Shown here: piece after piece, positions 53,845 to 62,594 of the stretch
How positions within the stretch are numbered: position 1 is the stretch's first letter
How the letters are laid out: each line of letters opens with the position of its first letter
Assembly: GCF_000959725.1 (NCBI RefSeq)
Contig: NZ_CP009322.1
Span: forward strand, 3,162,001-3,226,000
Source of the DNA: Burkholderia gladioli
Lineage (GTDB): Bacteria; Pseudomonadota; Gammaproteobacteria; Burkholderiales; Burkholderiaceae
Reading direction: 5' to 3'
Length of the DNA stretch: 64,000 bases
Notes under the pieces: generated by a model
What the model saw: the letters and a program-made list of their open reading frames with translations, nothing else
What the model was told of the DNA's origin: nothing
Databases searched by the model: none
Position numbers and translations under genes: made by a program

Positions 53845-55038
53845 TCATTTCGCCACGACGAGGGTCCACAGCCGCGCCAGCTCGGCTGTTCCGTCGTTCC
53901 CGTTGACGGCACGGAACGCCTGCACCGCATGGGCCTTGTCGCCCGCCACGTAATACGCCTCGCCGAGCCGCAGCTGCGCGAGATCCGGATGCGCCAGGCC
54001 GCCCTTGGCGATCGCCTGGCGGATCTGCGCGATACCCTCGGCGCCCTTGCCGGCGAACACCAGGTTCAGGCCGGCGTCGACCGGGTTGACCGGATTGTCG
54101 GGATCTGGCGGCGCGGTCAGTCGCTTGGCGGCCAGCGCCTGCAGGCGCTTCTCGCGGTCGGCCTGGGCGTCGTGGCCCAGCACGCCGGAGGAGAAGCCCT
54201 GGTCGATCACCTGCTTGCCCTCGGCGGTCGAGCCGACCACGATCGCGAGCTGGGTCATCTCCATGTAGTCGTCGACGCTCGTCAGGCTGTTGGTGGCGCG
54301 GCGCAGCCGGTAGATATCGAGGTCCAGCGAGGACAGGTAGCCCGGCCGCGTGCGGATCGCGTTGAACAACTGGGACTGATAGGCCGGGTTCGGGTGATGG
54401 ACGGCCAGCGACTCCAGCGCCGAGAGATAGGTCGCGCTGTCGTTGGCGTGCTGCGCGCAGGTGGCCAGCATCTGCAGCGAGCCTTCGTCGGTGACGCGCC
54501 CGGCGCGCGTGTCGGCGTCCACCGCCGGCTTGAGGGTGGCCACCACCTGCTTGCAGTCGTTCGAGAGGTAGTAGGACTGCAGCAACAGGGTGCGCATGTC
54601 CGGATCGTTGCCGCCCGCCTTCTGGTAGCGCTGCGCGGTGCGGATCGCCGCGGCGTAGTTCTTCTGCTGGAAATACAGGCCCGCCAGCGTGGCGGCGGTG
54701 CGCTGCTCGTCGGCCGCGCCCGCGTGGCCCGAGGCCAGCACCGCCTCGTAGGCCTGCTGCGCGGCGCCGGTGTCGCCGGCGGCGATGGCGGCCGCGCCGC
54801 GCATCTCGTCGACCGTCACGGCCTCGTAGGGCGTCTTGTTCGGCACGGCCTGCGCCTGCGCGATCTTGCCGAGCGCGTCGCGATACTTGTGGGCGCGATA
54901 GAGGTCCTGCGCGGCCGCGAGCGGCTTGGCGATCTCGGGGCGCAGCGAGTCGGCCGCGTGCGAGATGCCCGATGCGCAGGCGAAAAGAACCCCCAGCGCG
55001 GCCGCGAGCGCGGCGCGCTTCATCCGTTGGTCGATCAT
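53845..55038 (-). CDS. Exported tetratricopeptide-repeat protein of the TonB cluster
   Basis: This 397-residue protein has a signal peptide (MKRAALAAALGVLFACASGI, cut near SHA) and helical repeats throughout (AQDLYRAHKYRDALGKIAQA, AATLAGLYFQQKNYAAAIRT, LRLGEAYYVAGDKAHAVQAF). TPR proteins following exbD are common in Caulobacter-Xanthomonas-like TonB loci; they are periplasmic and of uncertain role, perhaps docking TonB or a receptor. The ATG at 55038 is used; 55023 is possible. It lies 16 bases after the second exbD. Confidence 0.82.
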   Translation of the reverse strand: MIDQRMKRAALAAALGVLFACASGISHAADSLRPEIAKPLAAAQDLYRAHKYRDALGKIAQAQAVPNKTPYEAVTVDEMRGAAAIAAGDTGAAQQAYEAVLASGHAGAADEQRTAATLAGLYFQQKNYAAAIRTAQRYQKAGGNDPDMRTLLLQSYYLSNDCKQVVATLKPAVDADTRAGRVTDEGSLQMLATCAQHANDSATYLSALESLAVHHPNPAYQSQLFNAIRTRPGYLSSLDLDIYRLRRATNSLTSVDDYMEMTQLAIVVGSTAEGKQVIDQGFSSGVLGHDAQADREKRLQALAAKRLTAPPDPDNPVNPVDAGLNLVFAGKGAEGIAQIRQAIAKGGLAHPDLAQLRLGEAYYVAGDKAHAVQAFRAVNGNDGTAELARLWTLVVAK

Positions 55039-55054
55039 CGAGGTACCCGGTTCG

Positions 55055-55480
55055 TTACTGCATGTACTGTTCGTTGCCGATCAGGCCGATCTTGGTGGCG
55101 CCCACGCGCTGCGCGGCGGCCAGCACGCCCGCCACGTCGCGATACGGCACCAGCTTGTTCGGCCGCAGATGGATCTCCGGCTGCACCGGCTCGGCCGCGG
55201 CCTGCGAGAGCTTCTGCTCGAGCGCGGCGCGGTTCGGCACCAGGGTGCCGTTCCAGGTGGTGGTGCCGTCGAAGTCGATGTCGATCTGCACCACCTCCGG
55301 CGGCGTGGCCGGCGGCGGCGGATTGCCGACCGGCAGGTCCATCTTCACCGAGTGCATCTGGATCGGGATGGTGATGATCAGCATGATCAGCAGCACCAGC
55401 ATCACGTCGATCAGCGGCGTGGTGTTGATGTCCACCATCACTTCCGGCTCGCCGCCACCGCGCGAAACGTTCATTCCCAT
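55055..55480 (-). CDS. exbD: ExbD/TolR-family protein (second copy)
   Basis: The 141-residue protein has a short cytoplasmic start (MGMNVSRGGGEPEVMVDINT), one membrane helix with the proton-relay Asp in TPLIDVMLVLLIMLIITIPI, and a periplasmic domain. With ExbB it uses the proton gradient to energise TonB. It is clearly different from the first ExbD nine bases upstream, so the complex may use both. Confidence 0.93.
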   Translation of the reverse strand: MGMNVSRGGGEPEVMVDINTTPLIDVMLVLLIMLIITIPIQMHSVKMDLPVGNPPPPATPPEVVQIDIDFDGTTTWNGTLVPNRAALEQKLSQAAAEPVQPEIHLRPNKLVPYRDVAGVLAAAQRVGATKIGLIGNEQYMQ

Positions 55481-55489
55481 CGTCTGCTC

Positions 55490-55912
55490 CTAGCCGCGAG
55501 CCGGCGGCTCGGTAATGAAGGACACTTTCGCGATCCCCGCCCGCTCGCAGTCGGTGATCAGGCGCCCGATGAATTCGTAGCGGGTGTCCTGGTCGCCGCG
55601 CACGTGCACGTCGGGCTGCGGGTTCATCTGCGATACGTCCTTCAGCTTGGCGAGCAGGGTCGGGCCGTCGACCAGCTTCTCGCCCCAGAAATACTGCCCT
55701 TCGCGGTTCACGGCGATCTCGATGCTCTTGGGCTTGGTCTGCAGCGGCTGCACGGTTTCCTTGGGCAGCTGCAGCGGGATCGTGTGCGTGACCACCGGGA
55801 TCGTGATCAGGAAGATGATCAGCAGCACCAGCATCACGTCCACCAGCGGCGTGGTGTTGATATTGGCGATCACCTCGTCTTCGCCTTCCTCCTGCCCGAC
55901 ACTCATGGCCAT
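55490..55912 (-). CDS. exbD: ExbD/TolR-family protein (first copy)
   Basis: The 140-residue protein starts MAMSVGQEEGEDEVIANINT and has the same TPLVDVMLVLLIIFLITIPV helix with the conserved Asp, then a periplasmic domain. It starts 13 bases after exbB. Two ExbD proteins next to one ExbB are found in some TonB clusters. Confidence 0.93.
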   Translation of the reverse strand: MAMSVGQEEGEDEVIANINTTPLVDVMLVLLIIFLITIPVVTHTIPLQLPKETVQPLQTKPKSIEIAVNREGQYFWGEKLVDGPTLLAKLKDVSQMNPQPDVHVRGDQDTRYEFIGRLITDCERAGIAKVSFITEPPARG

Positions 55913-55925
55913 GGCGAATCTCCGC

Positions 55926-56837
55926 TCAGCGGCCGAGCGAGGCGGCAGGCGCGCGCACCGCGCGCTTGCCGCCGCCTGCCAGCACCACGGTGTGCAGCTG
56001 GGCGCCGAAGTTGCGCACGCGCTCCATCACCGACTTGTTGCGACGGACCAGGAAGTTGTAGCCGAGCACCGCCGGCACCGCCACCGCCAGGCCGATCGCG
56101 GTCATGATCAGCGCCTCGCCCACCGGGCCGGCGACCTTGTCGATCGAGGCCTGGCCAGCGATACCGATCGCCGTCAGCGCGTGGTAGATCCCCCACACCG
56201 TGCCGAACAGGCCGACGAACGGGGCGGTCGAACCGACCGTGGCCAGGAAGGCCAGGCCGTCCTGCATGCGGTTCGAGACATTGGTGATGCCGCGCTCGAC
56301 CGAGGCGTCGATCCAGGTATTGCGGTCGACCGCCTCGAGCAGCGCCTCCTGGTGATGCTCGCCCGCCTCGATGGCGGTTTCGGTCAGGAAGCGGAACGGC
56401 GAGGCCTCGTCGAGCAGCTTGACGCCCTCGGCCAGGCTCGGCGCGGTCCAAAGCTGTTCGTCGGCGTGCTTGGCGCGGCGGTTGGCGCGCAACTGCTCGA
56501 GGAACTTGGTGATCATGATGTACCAGCTGCCCATCGACATGATGACCAGCAACACCAGCACGAAGCGCGCCACGAAATCGCCGCCCTTCCACAGCGCGCC
56601 CAGCCCGTAGGGATTGCTGACCGCCTCGGTGGCGGCCGGTGCCGGCGGCGGCACCGCGTCGGCGGGCGCGGCCTCGGTGGCGGGTGCCGTCTGGGCGGCC
56701 GCCGGCGCCGAGCTGGCCGCGGCATCGCTCGACTGCGCATAGGCAGCCTGCGGCGCCAGCAAGGCGACGGGGGCAAGCAGCCCGGTGGCGGAAATCATCA
56801 TGCTTGCCGCGAGCGCGGCGATCGAACGCTTGGCCAT
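55926..56837 (-). CDS. exbB: ExbB/MotA-TolQ-family proton channel protein
   Basis: The 303-residue protein starts at the ATG at 56837, with AGGAG seven bases upstream. Unlike short ExbB proteins it has a signal-like first helix and an Ala/Pro-rich periplasmic segment (about residues 35-75). The three conserved helices follow, with TVGSTAPFVGLFGTVWGIYH and AGPVGEALIMTAIGLAVAVP. It forms the pentameric stator of the TonB motor. Confidence 0.93.
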   Translation of the reverse strand: MAKRSIAALAASMMISATGLLAPVALLAPQAAYAQSSDAAASSAPAAAQTAPATEAAPADAVPPPAPAATEAVSNPYGLGALWKGGDFVARFVLVLLVIMSMGSWYIMITKFLEQLRANRRAKHADEQLWTAPSLAEGVKLLDEASPFRFLTETAIEAGEHHQEALLEAVDRNTWIDASVERGITNVSNRMQDGLAFLATVGSTAPFVGLFGTVWGIYHALTAIGIAGQASIDKVAGPVGEALIMTAIGLAVAVPAVLGYNFLVRRNKSVMERVRNFGAQLHTVVLAGGGKRAVRAPAASLGR

Positions 56838-56930
56838 ACCCAACTCCTGTCGATTCGTTGTACTGACGAACACGTCACGTGCTTCGCCGCCCGGTGCCGG
56901 CCCCGCCGGCACCGCTTCAGATTGATGAAC

Positions 56931-57626
56931 TCAGTTCAGGTTGAACGAGAAAGGAACCTGCACGCGCACCGGCTGACCCTGCCCGACGCACTTGAACTGC
57001 TTGACCGCGTTGAAGGCGGCGCGATCGAGATCGGAATCGGCCGACTGCGCGACCCGCTCGTTGGTGATCTTGCCGTCCGCGTCGACCGTGAATTCGATCA
57101 GCACGTCGCCGGTGATGTTGTTTTCCTGCGCGGCCTGCGGATAGCGGATCGAGCCGCGGATCTGGTCCGAGTTCGGGCACACCACGCCGACTTCATGGCT
57201 GACGGGCTTGGGCGCGGGCGCGGCCACCGGCGGCGGCGCCGTGACGGGCGCGGATACCACGGGTGCTGCCTGGTGGACGATCGGCGTCTGCACCGGCGCC
57301 TGCACCGGCACCTCGGGGGGCGGCACGAACGGCGGCGGCGGCGGAGCGAATTTCGGCGGCGGCAGCTTGACGACCGGCATCGGCGGCGGAGGCGGCGGCT
57401 TGACCGGCTCGATGATGCGGGTTTCGATCGGGTGCTGGATGACCTGCACGACCTTGGTGGCAAGGCCGTTGAGCAGCGCGTAGATCAGCACGACGTGCAG
57501 CAGCAGCACGATGGCGATTCCCGCGTAGCGCCGGATCGGCTGCTTGCGCGAGGCATCGTACTGGCGGGGACGGCCGAGTTGCGCCAGCCCGCTGTTCGAC
57601 GCGGCGAGGCCCTCTTCAATCTTCAT
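56931..57626 (-). CDS. tonB: TonB energy-transducing protein
   Basis: The 231-residue protein has one N-terminal helix (YAGIAIVLLLHVVLIYALLN), a long Pro/Lys/Val-rich spacer (KPPPPPPMPVVKLPPPKFAP) and a C-terminal TonB domain (IRYPQAAQENNITGDVLIEF, then ERVAQSADSDLDRAAFNAVK). It spans the periplasm and pulls on receptors. The ATG at 57626 begins MKIEEGLAASN; the longer frame is rejected. It is the first gene of the tonB-exbB-exbD-exbD-TPR-XRE operon. Confidence 0.94.
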   Translation of the reverse strand: MKIEEGLAASNSGLAQLGRPRQYDASRKQPIRRYAGIAIVLLLHVVLIYALLNGLATKVVQVIQHPIETRIIEPVKPPPPPPMPVVKLPPPKFAPPPPPFVPPPEVPVQAPVQTPIVHQAAPVVSAPVTAPPPVAAPAPKPVSHEVGVVCPNSDQIRGSIRYPQAAQENNITGDVLIEFTVDADGKITNERVAQSADSDLDRAAFNAVKQFKCVGQGQPVRVQVPFSFNLN

Positions 57627-57666
57627 TGTCAAATCAATCCCCCCGGACGGGATGCGCCCGGTAACC

Positions 57667-57691
57667 GGTTGCACCCGGATCGGGTGCAACC
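57667..57691 (-). promoter_or_regulatory. Perfect dyad in the tonB leader
   Basis: GGTTGCACCCG (57667-57677) and CGGGTGCAACC (57681-57691) flank a GAT spacer, 40 bases before the tonB start. No U-tract follows on minus, so an operator or leader structure is more likely than a terminator. It is GC-rich and unlike a Fur box. Confidence 0.5.
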
Positions 57692-58477
57692 GACGTCTCG
57701 TAACCGGGGAGCGGATCCTGCGCAATATCGTTTGGATTCCAAATCGATAGCGCCGGTCCCTGCTGCCCGAATGATCAAAAAGCCAGAACCTCTGTGTGGT
57801 GTCGCCCGTCGCGCGCCGGAATCGACGCCATCGCGGCATCGTTCGGTGCTTCTGCGCGGCGCTCAGGCTGGCGGTGATCGACCGTCCAGCGATTCGCCGC
57901 CGGTTTGCGACATGACTTGGGTGCAGAAGATATCGCAGAAAAAAAACGCTCGTCAAACTTTATTTGATGACCCCACACTAAATTTGGAGGGTTTATTCGA
58001 ATTCCTTGGCGAGCCCCTTCGGACAAGGCTTCCCGCGAACCTCGTTAATCTATTTGTAAAGCAGATTACAAATCTGTTTTTGAGAAATAGATATGCACGA
58101 TAATCGTGCGATGCACCAATTTGGACTGCACTGCAGTGCGGCAATTTCCATTGCATTACAAATTGGCTGACATCGTATTTACCCGAATTCCCATTGCTTT
58201 ATATGCACCATTCCGAATTCGGCATGAAGCGTGGCAATCGCGTCCGATGCGCTCCACCGAGTTTCATTTCCTGCTTCGCCCCACCCCTGTTCATTCGCAT
58301 TACTGATCATCAAGATTCCGGACGCTTGATCATGCATCGAAACGATCATCGTCAGAATTCCTGATCGATTTACGAAACCTCCCGGTCGACCGCGCCGCGC
58401 CCCGTCATCGCGCGGTGGCATAATCGATCCGCTCCCACAGCATCGCGGTGCGCCGCGCGCCGGCGCCCGCCGTCACG
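57692..58477. other. AT-richer intergenic region with short palindromes, no supported gene
   Basis: About 790 bases between tonB (minus) and the histidine kinase (plus). Visible structure: TTTGGA-T-TCCAAA at 57731-57743; ATTTGTA/TACAAAT arms with an eight-base spacer near 58050-58072; and GCACGAT-A-ATCGTGC at 58095-58109. Short frames on both strands (67-83 codons) give no recognisable product. It presumably holds the promoters of both divergent units and might hold an untranslated RNA. Confidence 0.45.
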
Positions 58478-60307
58478 ATGACCGATCCGATCACGCTTCC
58501 CGCCCCCGACAATCCGCTGCGCGTGCTCGTCGTCGACGATATCGGCGCGAGCCGCGCGGAAACCGCCTCGCAGGTGCGCGCCTCCGGCCATCACGTGCTC
58601 GAGGCCGACAGCGGCGCCGCCGCGCTGCGCATCGTCGAGACCACCGACGTCGACCTGGTCCTGCTCGACCTGCTGATGCCCGACATGGACGGCTTCGAGG
58701 CCACCCGCCGCCTGCGCGCGATGCGCGAGCGCGCCTGGCTGCCGATCGTGGTGATGTCCTCGCTGCATGGCGCCGAACACTTCGTGCGCGCGGTCGAGGA
58801 AGGCGCCGACGACTACCTGGTGAAACCCGTCGACGGCGCGCTGCTGGCCGCGAAGATCCGCAACATCGGCCACGTGCTCGAACTGCAGGCGCGCGTGGCG
58901 AATCTCGCCGCGCACAATCGCGAGCTGTTCGACCATGTCGGCGACGCCGTGCTGACCATCGAGGACGGCCTGCGCATCTGCGACGCGAACGCGGCCGGCT
59001 ACGCCCTGCTCGGGCTGGACGCGCTGCCCGACCAGGGCGCGCCGCTCGACGCGCTGCTGCCCGCCGAGCTGGCCGAGCGGCTGCGCGCCGACACGCCGCC
59101 CGCCGCCTGCCAGGCGCTGGTGCGCGGCCCCGCGGGCGACACCTTCCCGGCCGACATCCGCATCAGCCGCTGGCGTACCAGCGCGCGGCCGCGCGTCTCG
59201 CTGGTGATCCGCGACCTGACCGAGCAGCGCCGGCTCGACCGCCTCAAGGACGATTTCCTCAGCACCGTCAGCCACGAGCTGCGCACGCCGCTGACCTCGG
59301 TGAAGGGCGCGGTCGACCTGCTCGCCGGCGGCGCGGCGGGCGAGCTGCCGGCGCCCGCGCAGAAGCTGGTCGACATCGCGCGCCGCAACGGCGAACGGCT
59401 CGGCCGCCTGATCGACGACGTGCTCGACGTGGCCAAGCTCGAAGCCGATCGCATGACGCTGCAGCGCCGCGCCTGCGCGCTCGACACGCTGGTGGACGAG
59501 GCGCTCGCCGCCAACCTCGACTACGCGCGCCGCGTCGGCGTCACGCTCACGCGGGTAGGCGCGCCGTTCGGCTGCGAGGTCTGGGTCGATCCAGACCGCT
59601 TCCTGCAGGTGATGGCGAACCTGCTGTCGAACGCGATCAAGAATTCGCCGGCCGGCAGCGCCGTGGAGATCCGCGGCGCCACCGACGGCGCGCGTGCGCG
59701 AATCGCCGTGCGCGACCACGGCGGCGGCATCCCGGAAGCCTTCCGCGCCCGCATCTTCGAGAAGTTCTCGCAGGCCGACGAACGCGACCGGCGGGTGGGC
59801 ACCGGCACCGGGCTCGGCCTGCACATCACCCAGGTGCTGGTCGAGCGCATGCACGGCACGGTCGGGCTGGTCTCGACGCCGGGCCACGGCGCCGAATTCC
59901 ATGTCGACCTGCCGACCGGCGACGCCGCGGCCGTGCTGCCGCCGGCGCGGCCGGTGGCGCTGGTGATCGATCCGGACCCGGCCTGGCGCGCGCGCATCGC
60001 CGCCGCGCTCGCGCCCCGATTCGCCACGCTCGCCGCGGCCAGCGCCGAGGAACTCGGCGCCGCCGCCGTGACCGCGCCGGCGCTGCTGGTCGCCGATCCG
60101 TCGCGCGGGCGCGACGCGCCGGAAGCGCTGGCGCGGCGGCTGCGAGAAATCGCCGGCCCGGCGCCGATCCTGCTCTACACTGACGACGTTTCGGCCGCCG
60201 CGCCGGCGCTCGCGGCCGACCGGCTGCCCAAGCGCGGCACCGACGACGATGCGTTGCTGCGTGCCGCGCGGCGCATCGCCCATCCCGACGGAGGACCCCA
60301 TCGATGA
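58478..60307 (+). CDS. Cytoplasmic hybrid histidine kinase (REC-PAS-HisKA-HATPase-REC-like)
   Basis: The 609-residue protein starts with a receiver domain (RVLVVDD; phosphoacceptor Asp64 in LLDLLMPDM; Lys116 in LVKPVD). A PAS domain follows (about 145-250), then HisKA with His266 in TVSHELRTPL and an HATPase domain with NLLSNAIKNS, DHGGGIP and GTGTGLGLHI. A C-terminal receiver-like segment (VALVIDPDPAWR, LLVADPSRG, LPKRG) is degenerate in its acidic pocket. No membrane helix is present. An ATG at 58478 is preferred over an upstream GTG at 58448. It overlaps the response regulator gene by four bases. Confidence 0.9.
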   Translation: MTDPITLPAPDNPLRVLVVDDIGASRAETASQVRASGHHVLEADSGAAALRIVETTDVDLVLLDLLMPDMDGFEATRRLRAMRERAWLPIVVMSSLHGAEHFVRAVEEGADDYLVKPVDGALLAAKIRNIGHVLELQARVANLAAHNRELFDHVGDAVLTIEDGLRICDANAAGYALLGLDALPDQGAPLDALLPAELAERLRADTPPAACQALVRGPAGDTFPADIRISRWRTSARPRVSLVIRDLTEQRRLDRLKDDFLSTVSHELRTPLTSVKGAVDLLAGGAAGELPAPAQKLVDIARRNGERLGRLIDDVLDVAKLEADRMTLQRRACALDTLVDEALAANLDYARRVGVTLTRVGAPFGCEVWVDPDRFLQVMANLLSNAIKNSPAGSAVEIRGATDGARARIAVRDHGGGIPEAFRARIFEKFSQADERDRRVGTGTGLGLHITQVLVERMHGTVGLVSTPGHGAEFHVDLPTGDAAAVLPPARPVALVIDPDPAWRARIAAALAPRFATLAAASAEELGAAAVTAPALLVADPSRGRDAPEALARRLREIAGPAPILLYTDDVSAAAPALAADRLPKRGTDDDALLRAARRIAHPDGGPHR

Positions 60308-60714
60308 GCTCCACGCTGCACAAGGTGCTCTGCGCCGAGGACGACCCGGACATCCGGGCGATCCTGGAATTCAGCCTCGGCGCGGTCGGCGGCTACGAGG
60401 TCCGGCTGTGCCCGGACGGCACCGACGCGCTGGCCGAGGTCGACGCCTTCGCGCCGGACCTGATCCTGCTCGACGTGATGATGCCGACCCTGAGCGGCCC
60501 CGACACGATGCGCGCGCTGCGCGAGAAACCGGCGCTGCGCGACACGCCGATCGTGCTGATGTCGGCGCGCGCCTTGCCCGACGAGATCGAGGCGCTGCTC
60601 GAGCACGGCGCCACCGGCGTGATCGTGAAACCGTTCGACCCCATGACCCTGCCCGAACACCTGAAGATCTACTGGGACTACGCCCGTGATAAACGCGCCG
60701 GACAATCCTCCTGA
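60304..60714 (+). CDS. Single-domain response regulator
   Basis: The 136-residue receiver has the acidic pair in CAEDDPDIRA, phosphoacceptor Asp57 in LILLDVMMP and Lys109 in VIVKPFDP. It has no output domain, so it passes phosphate to another protein or acts by binding. Its start overlaps the kinase stop (ATGA), and its end overlaps the HPt gene by 29 bases. Confidence 0.93.
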   Translation: MSSTLHKVLCAEDDPDIRAILEFSLGAVGGYEVRLCPDGTDALAEVDAFAPDLILLDVMMPTLSGPDTMRALREKPALRDTPIVLMSARALPDEIEALLEHGATGVIVKPFDPMTLPEHLKIYWDYARDKRAGQSS

Positions 60715-61081
60715 TTTCGAACGCCAGCTTGCCCTGCTGCGCGCGCGTTTCACGGCCGGCCTGGTGGCGCGCCGGGACGAACTGGTCAGTGCCTGGAGCG
60801 AATGGAACAGCCTGGCGGCCAGCGCCGACGGCGACCGGCCGCGCGCGGTGCTGGCCATCGCCCTGCACCGGCTGGCGGGCGCGGCGCTCTCCTACGGCTA
60901 CGAGGCGCTCGGCCAGGACGCCCGCACGCTGGAGGGACGCATCACCGCCGACGGCGCGCGGCCCGAGGGGCTGGCGATGAGCTTCGCCGCGCTGATCGCC
61001 GATCTCAGCGACGCCTACTCGGCCGCCTCGGGCGTGCCTCCGGCGGGGCCGCCCGCCGAGCCGCCGCCCGCGGCCCAGTGA
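60686..61081 (+). CDS. HPt phosphotransfer protein
   Basis: This 131-residue protein starts at a GTG (60686) inside the response regulator gene. The phosphorylatable site is His61 in ALHRLAGAALSYGYEALGQD, the HPt pattern in a helical bundle. A short Pro/Ala-rich tail ends the chain. It would shuttle phosphate between the kinase receiver and the response regulator. The annotation rests mainly on the HRLAG motif and the context. Confidence 0.82.
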   Translation: MINAPDNPPDFERQLALLRARFTAGLVARRDELVSAWSEWNSLAASADGDRPRAVLAIALHRLAGAALSYGYEALGQDARTLEGRITADGARPEGLAMSFAALIADLSDAYSAASGVPPAGPPAEPPPAAQ

Positions 61082-61163
61082 CGAGACGGCCCCAGGCCGC
61101 CGACCGGACGCGCCGCCCGGCTCCCCGAGCCCCGGCGCGCCTGCATCCCACGAGGATCCCACG

Positions 61164-61502
61164 ATGGAATTGTTGACCACCCCCGCCCCTGGCGGCCCGC
61201 TGCTGGTCCGCCCGACCGATGCGCACCTCGATGCCGGCAACGTGCAGGCTTTCAAGGACGCCATCGCGCCGCTGCTCGCCCAGGAGGCGCGCATCGTGTT
61301 CGACATGTCCTCGCTGAGCTTCGTCGACAGCTCCGGGCTCGGCGCGCTGATCGCCTGCCTGCGCGAGACGCACCGGCGCGGCGGCGACTTCAAGCTGTGC
61401 GCGATGACCAAGCCGGTCAACGCGCTGTTCGAGCTGATGCGCATGCATCGCGTGTTCAGCGTGCACGGCTCGACCGATGACGCGCTGGCCGCCTTCGCCT
61501 GA
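61164..61502 (+). CDS. STAS-domain protein (anti-anti-sigma factor type)
   Basis: The 112-residue protein has the STAS core: ARIVFDMSSLSFVDSSGLGA, with the phosphorylatable Ser56/Ser57 after Asp55, then RVFSVHGSTDDALAAF. Such proteins bind RsbW-type kinases in partner-switching systems or act in stress and biofilm signalling. No RsbW-type kinase or PP2C phosphatase is in the window. It is 82 bases after the HPt gene. Confidence 0.88.
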   Translation: MELLTTPAPGGPLLVRPTDAHLDAGNVQAFKDAIAPLLAQEARIVFDMSSLSFVDSSGLGALIACLRETHRRGGDFKLCAMTKPVNALFELMRMHRVFSVHGSTDDALAAFA

Positions 61503-61691
61503 GCGCCCCGGCCCGCGGCGGGAGGCGGCGCCGTGCGCGTCGCGTCGCCCGCCGGGGCGGTTCACGATCCCGCCACACTTTCCGCCGATGCCCATGCTGC
61601 AATCTTCCGGATATCACGATCCGTCCTCGCCGGCCGTCGCGAACGCGCGGCCCGGCACCCGTCACCCGCGCGCCGCGCAAGGAACGACACG

Positions 61692-62594
61692 ATGGTTCGC
61701 TGGCCCGATCTGCGCAGTATGAGGAACCGGTTCTCCGGTCACCCCGGCGCGCCCGGCAGCCGCCGGGGCGACACGCGCGAGGCCCGGCCCGCCTCGGCCA
61801 CGCTGCGCCGGGCGGCGGCGGGATCGGCGGCGCTGCTGATGATGGCCGCCTGCGGTGACGCCAGCGCGGGCGCCGTGCTCGATCGCGTGCATGCCACCCG
61901 CACGCTGCGCGTGTGCCTGTCGCAGAACGATGCCGGCATCACCTACCGCGATCCGCGCACCGGCGAGCCGCGCGGCATCGACGTCGACCTGGCGGCCGCC
62001 TTCGCCGGCGATCTCGGCGCCCAGATCGTGATGGTCGACACCTCCTTCGACCGCTTCGCCGACGACCTGCTGGCCGACCGCTGCGATGTCGCGATGCTTG
62101 CCGTGGCGGCCACCGCAGAGCGCCGCGAGATGCTGCGCTTCAGCCGTCCATACCTGTCGAGCGGCATCGTCGGGGTGGCCTCGCGCGGCAGCGAGGTGGT
62201 GCCGGGCTGGGGCGATCTCGACCGGCCCGGCGTGCGTGTCGGCGTGCAGCAGGGCTCGCAGATCGAGCCGCTGCTGCGCGCCACCCTCAAGCGCGCCACC
62301 CTGGTGGTGCTCGACGCGCGCGTGAACCGCGAGGACGAGTTGCAGGCAGGGCGGCTCGACGTGCTGGTGGCGGGGCTTCCGTATGCGCGCCGCCTGCTGG
62401 AGAATGCCGACTGGGCCCGCCTGGTGGCGCCGCCGCGGCCGTTCCATCCGATGCCCTATGCCTATGCCGTGCGCCCCGGCGACGACGCCTGGCTGCAGAC
62501 GGTCGACGCCTTCGTCGCGCGCATCCAGCGCGACGGCCGGCTCGCCGAGGCGGCCCGCCGCCATCACCTGACCGACATCATGCTGCTCCAGTGA
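61692..62594 (+). CDS. SBP_bac_3-type solute-binding protein, probable lipoprotein
   Basis: The 300-residue protein starts at the ATG at 61692 with AAGGAA upstream. A hydrophobic segment ends LLMMAACGD, a lipobox-like site. The mature part is the amino-acid-type binding fold (TLRVCLSQNDAGITYRDPRT, EPRGIDVDLAAAFAGDL, AERREMLRFSRPYL). No permease genes are adjacent, so it is probably a sensor input rather than a transporter part. It overlaps the next sensor gene by four bases (GTGA). Confidence 0.87.
   Translation: MVRWPDLRSMRNRFSGHPGAPGSRRGDTREARPASATLRRAAAGSAALLMMAACGDASAGAVLDRVHATRTLRVCLSQNDAGITYRDPRTGEPRGIDVDLAAAFAGDLGAQIVMVDTSFDRFADDLLADRCDVAMLAVAATAERREMLRFSRPYLSSGIVGVASRGSEVVPGWGDLDRPGVRVGVQQGSQIEPLLRATLKRATLVVLDARVNREDELQAGRLDVLVAGLPYARRLLENADWARLVAPPRPFHPMPYAYAVRPGDDAWLQTVDAFVARIQRDGRLAEAARRHHLTDIMLLQ

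Noticed and set aside
57953..58421. Short ORFs on both strands of the tonB-kinase gap
   Set aside because: 67 to 80 codons, no ribosome-binding sites and no domain; the region is better read as regulatory.
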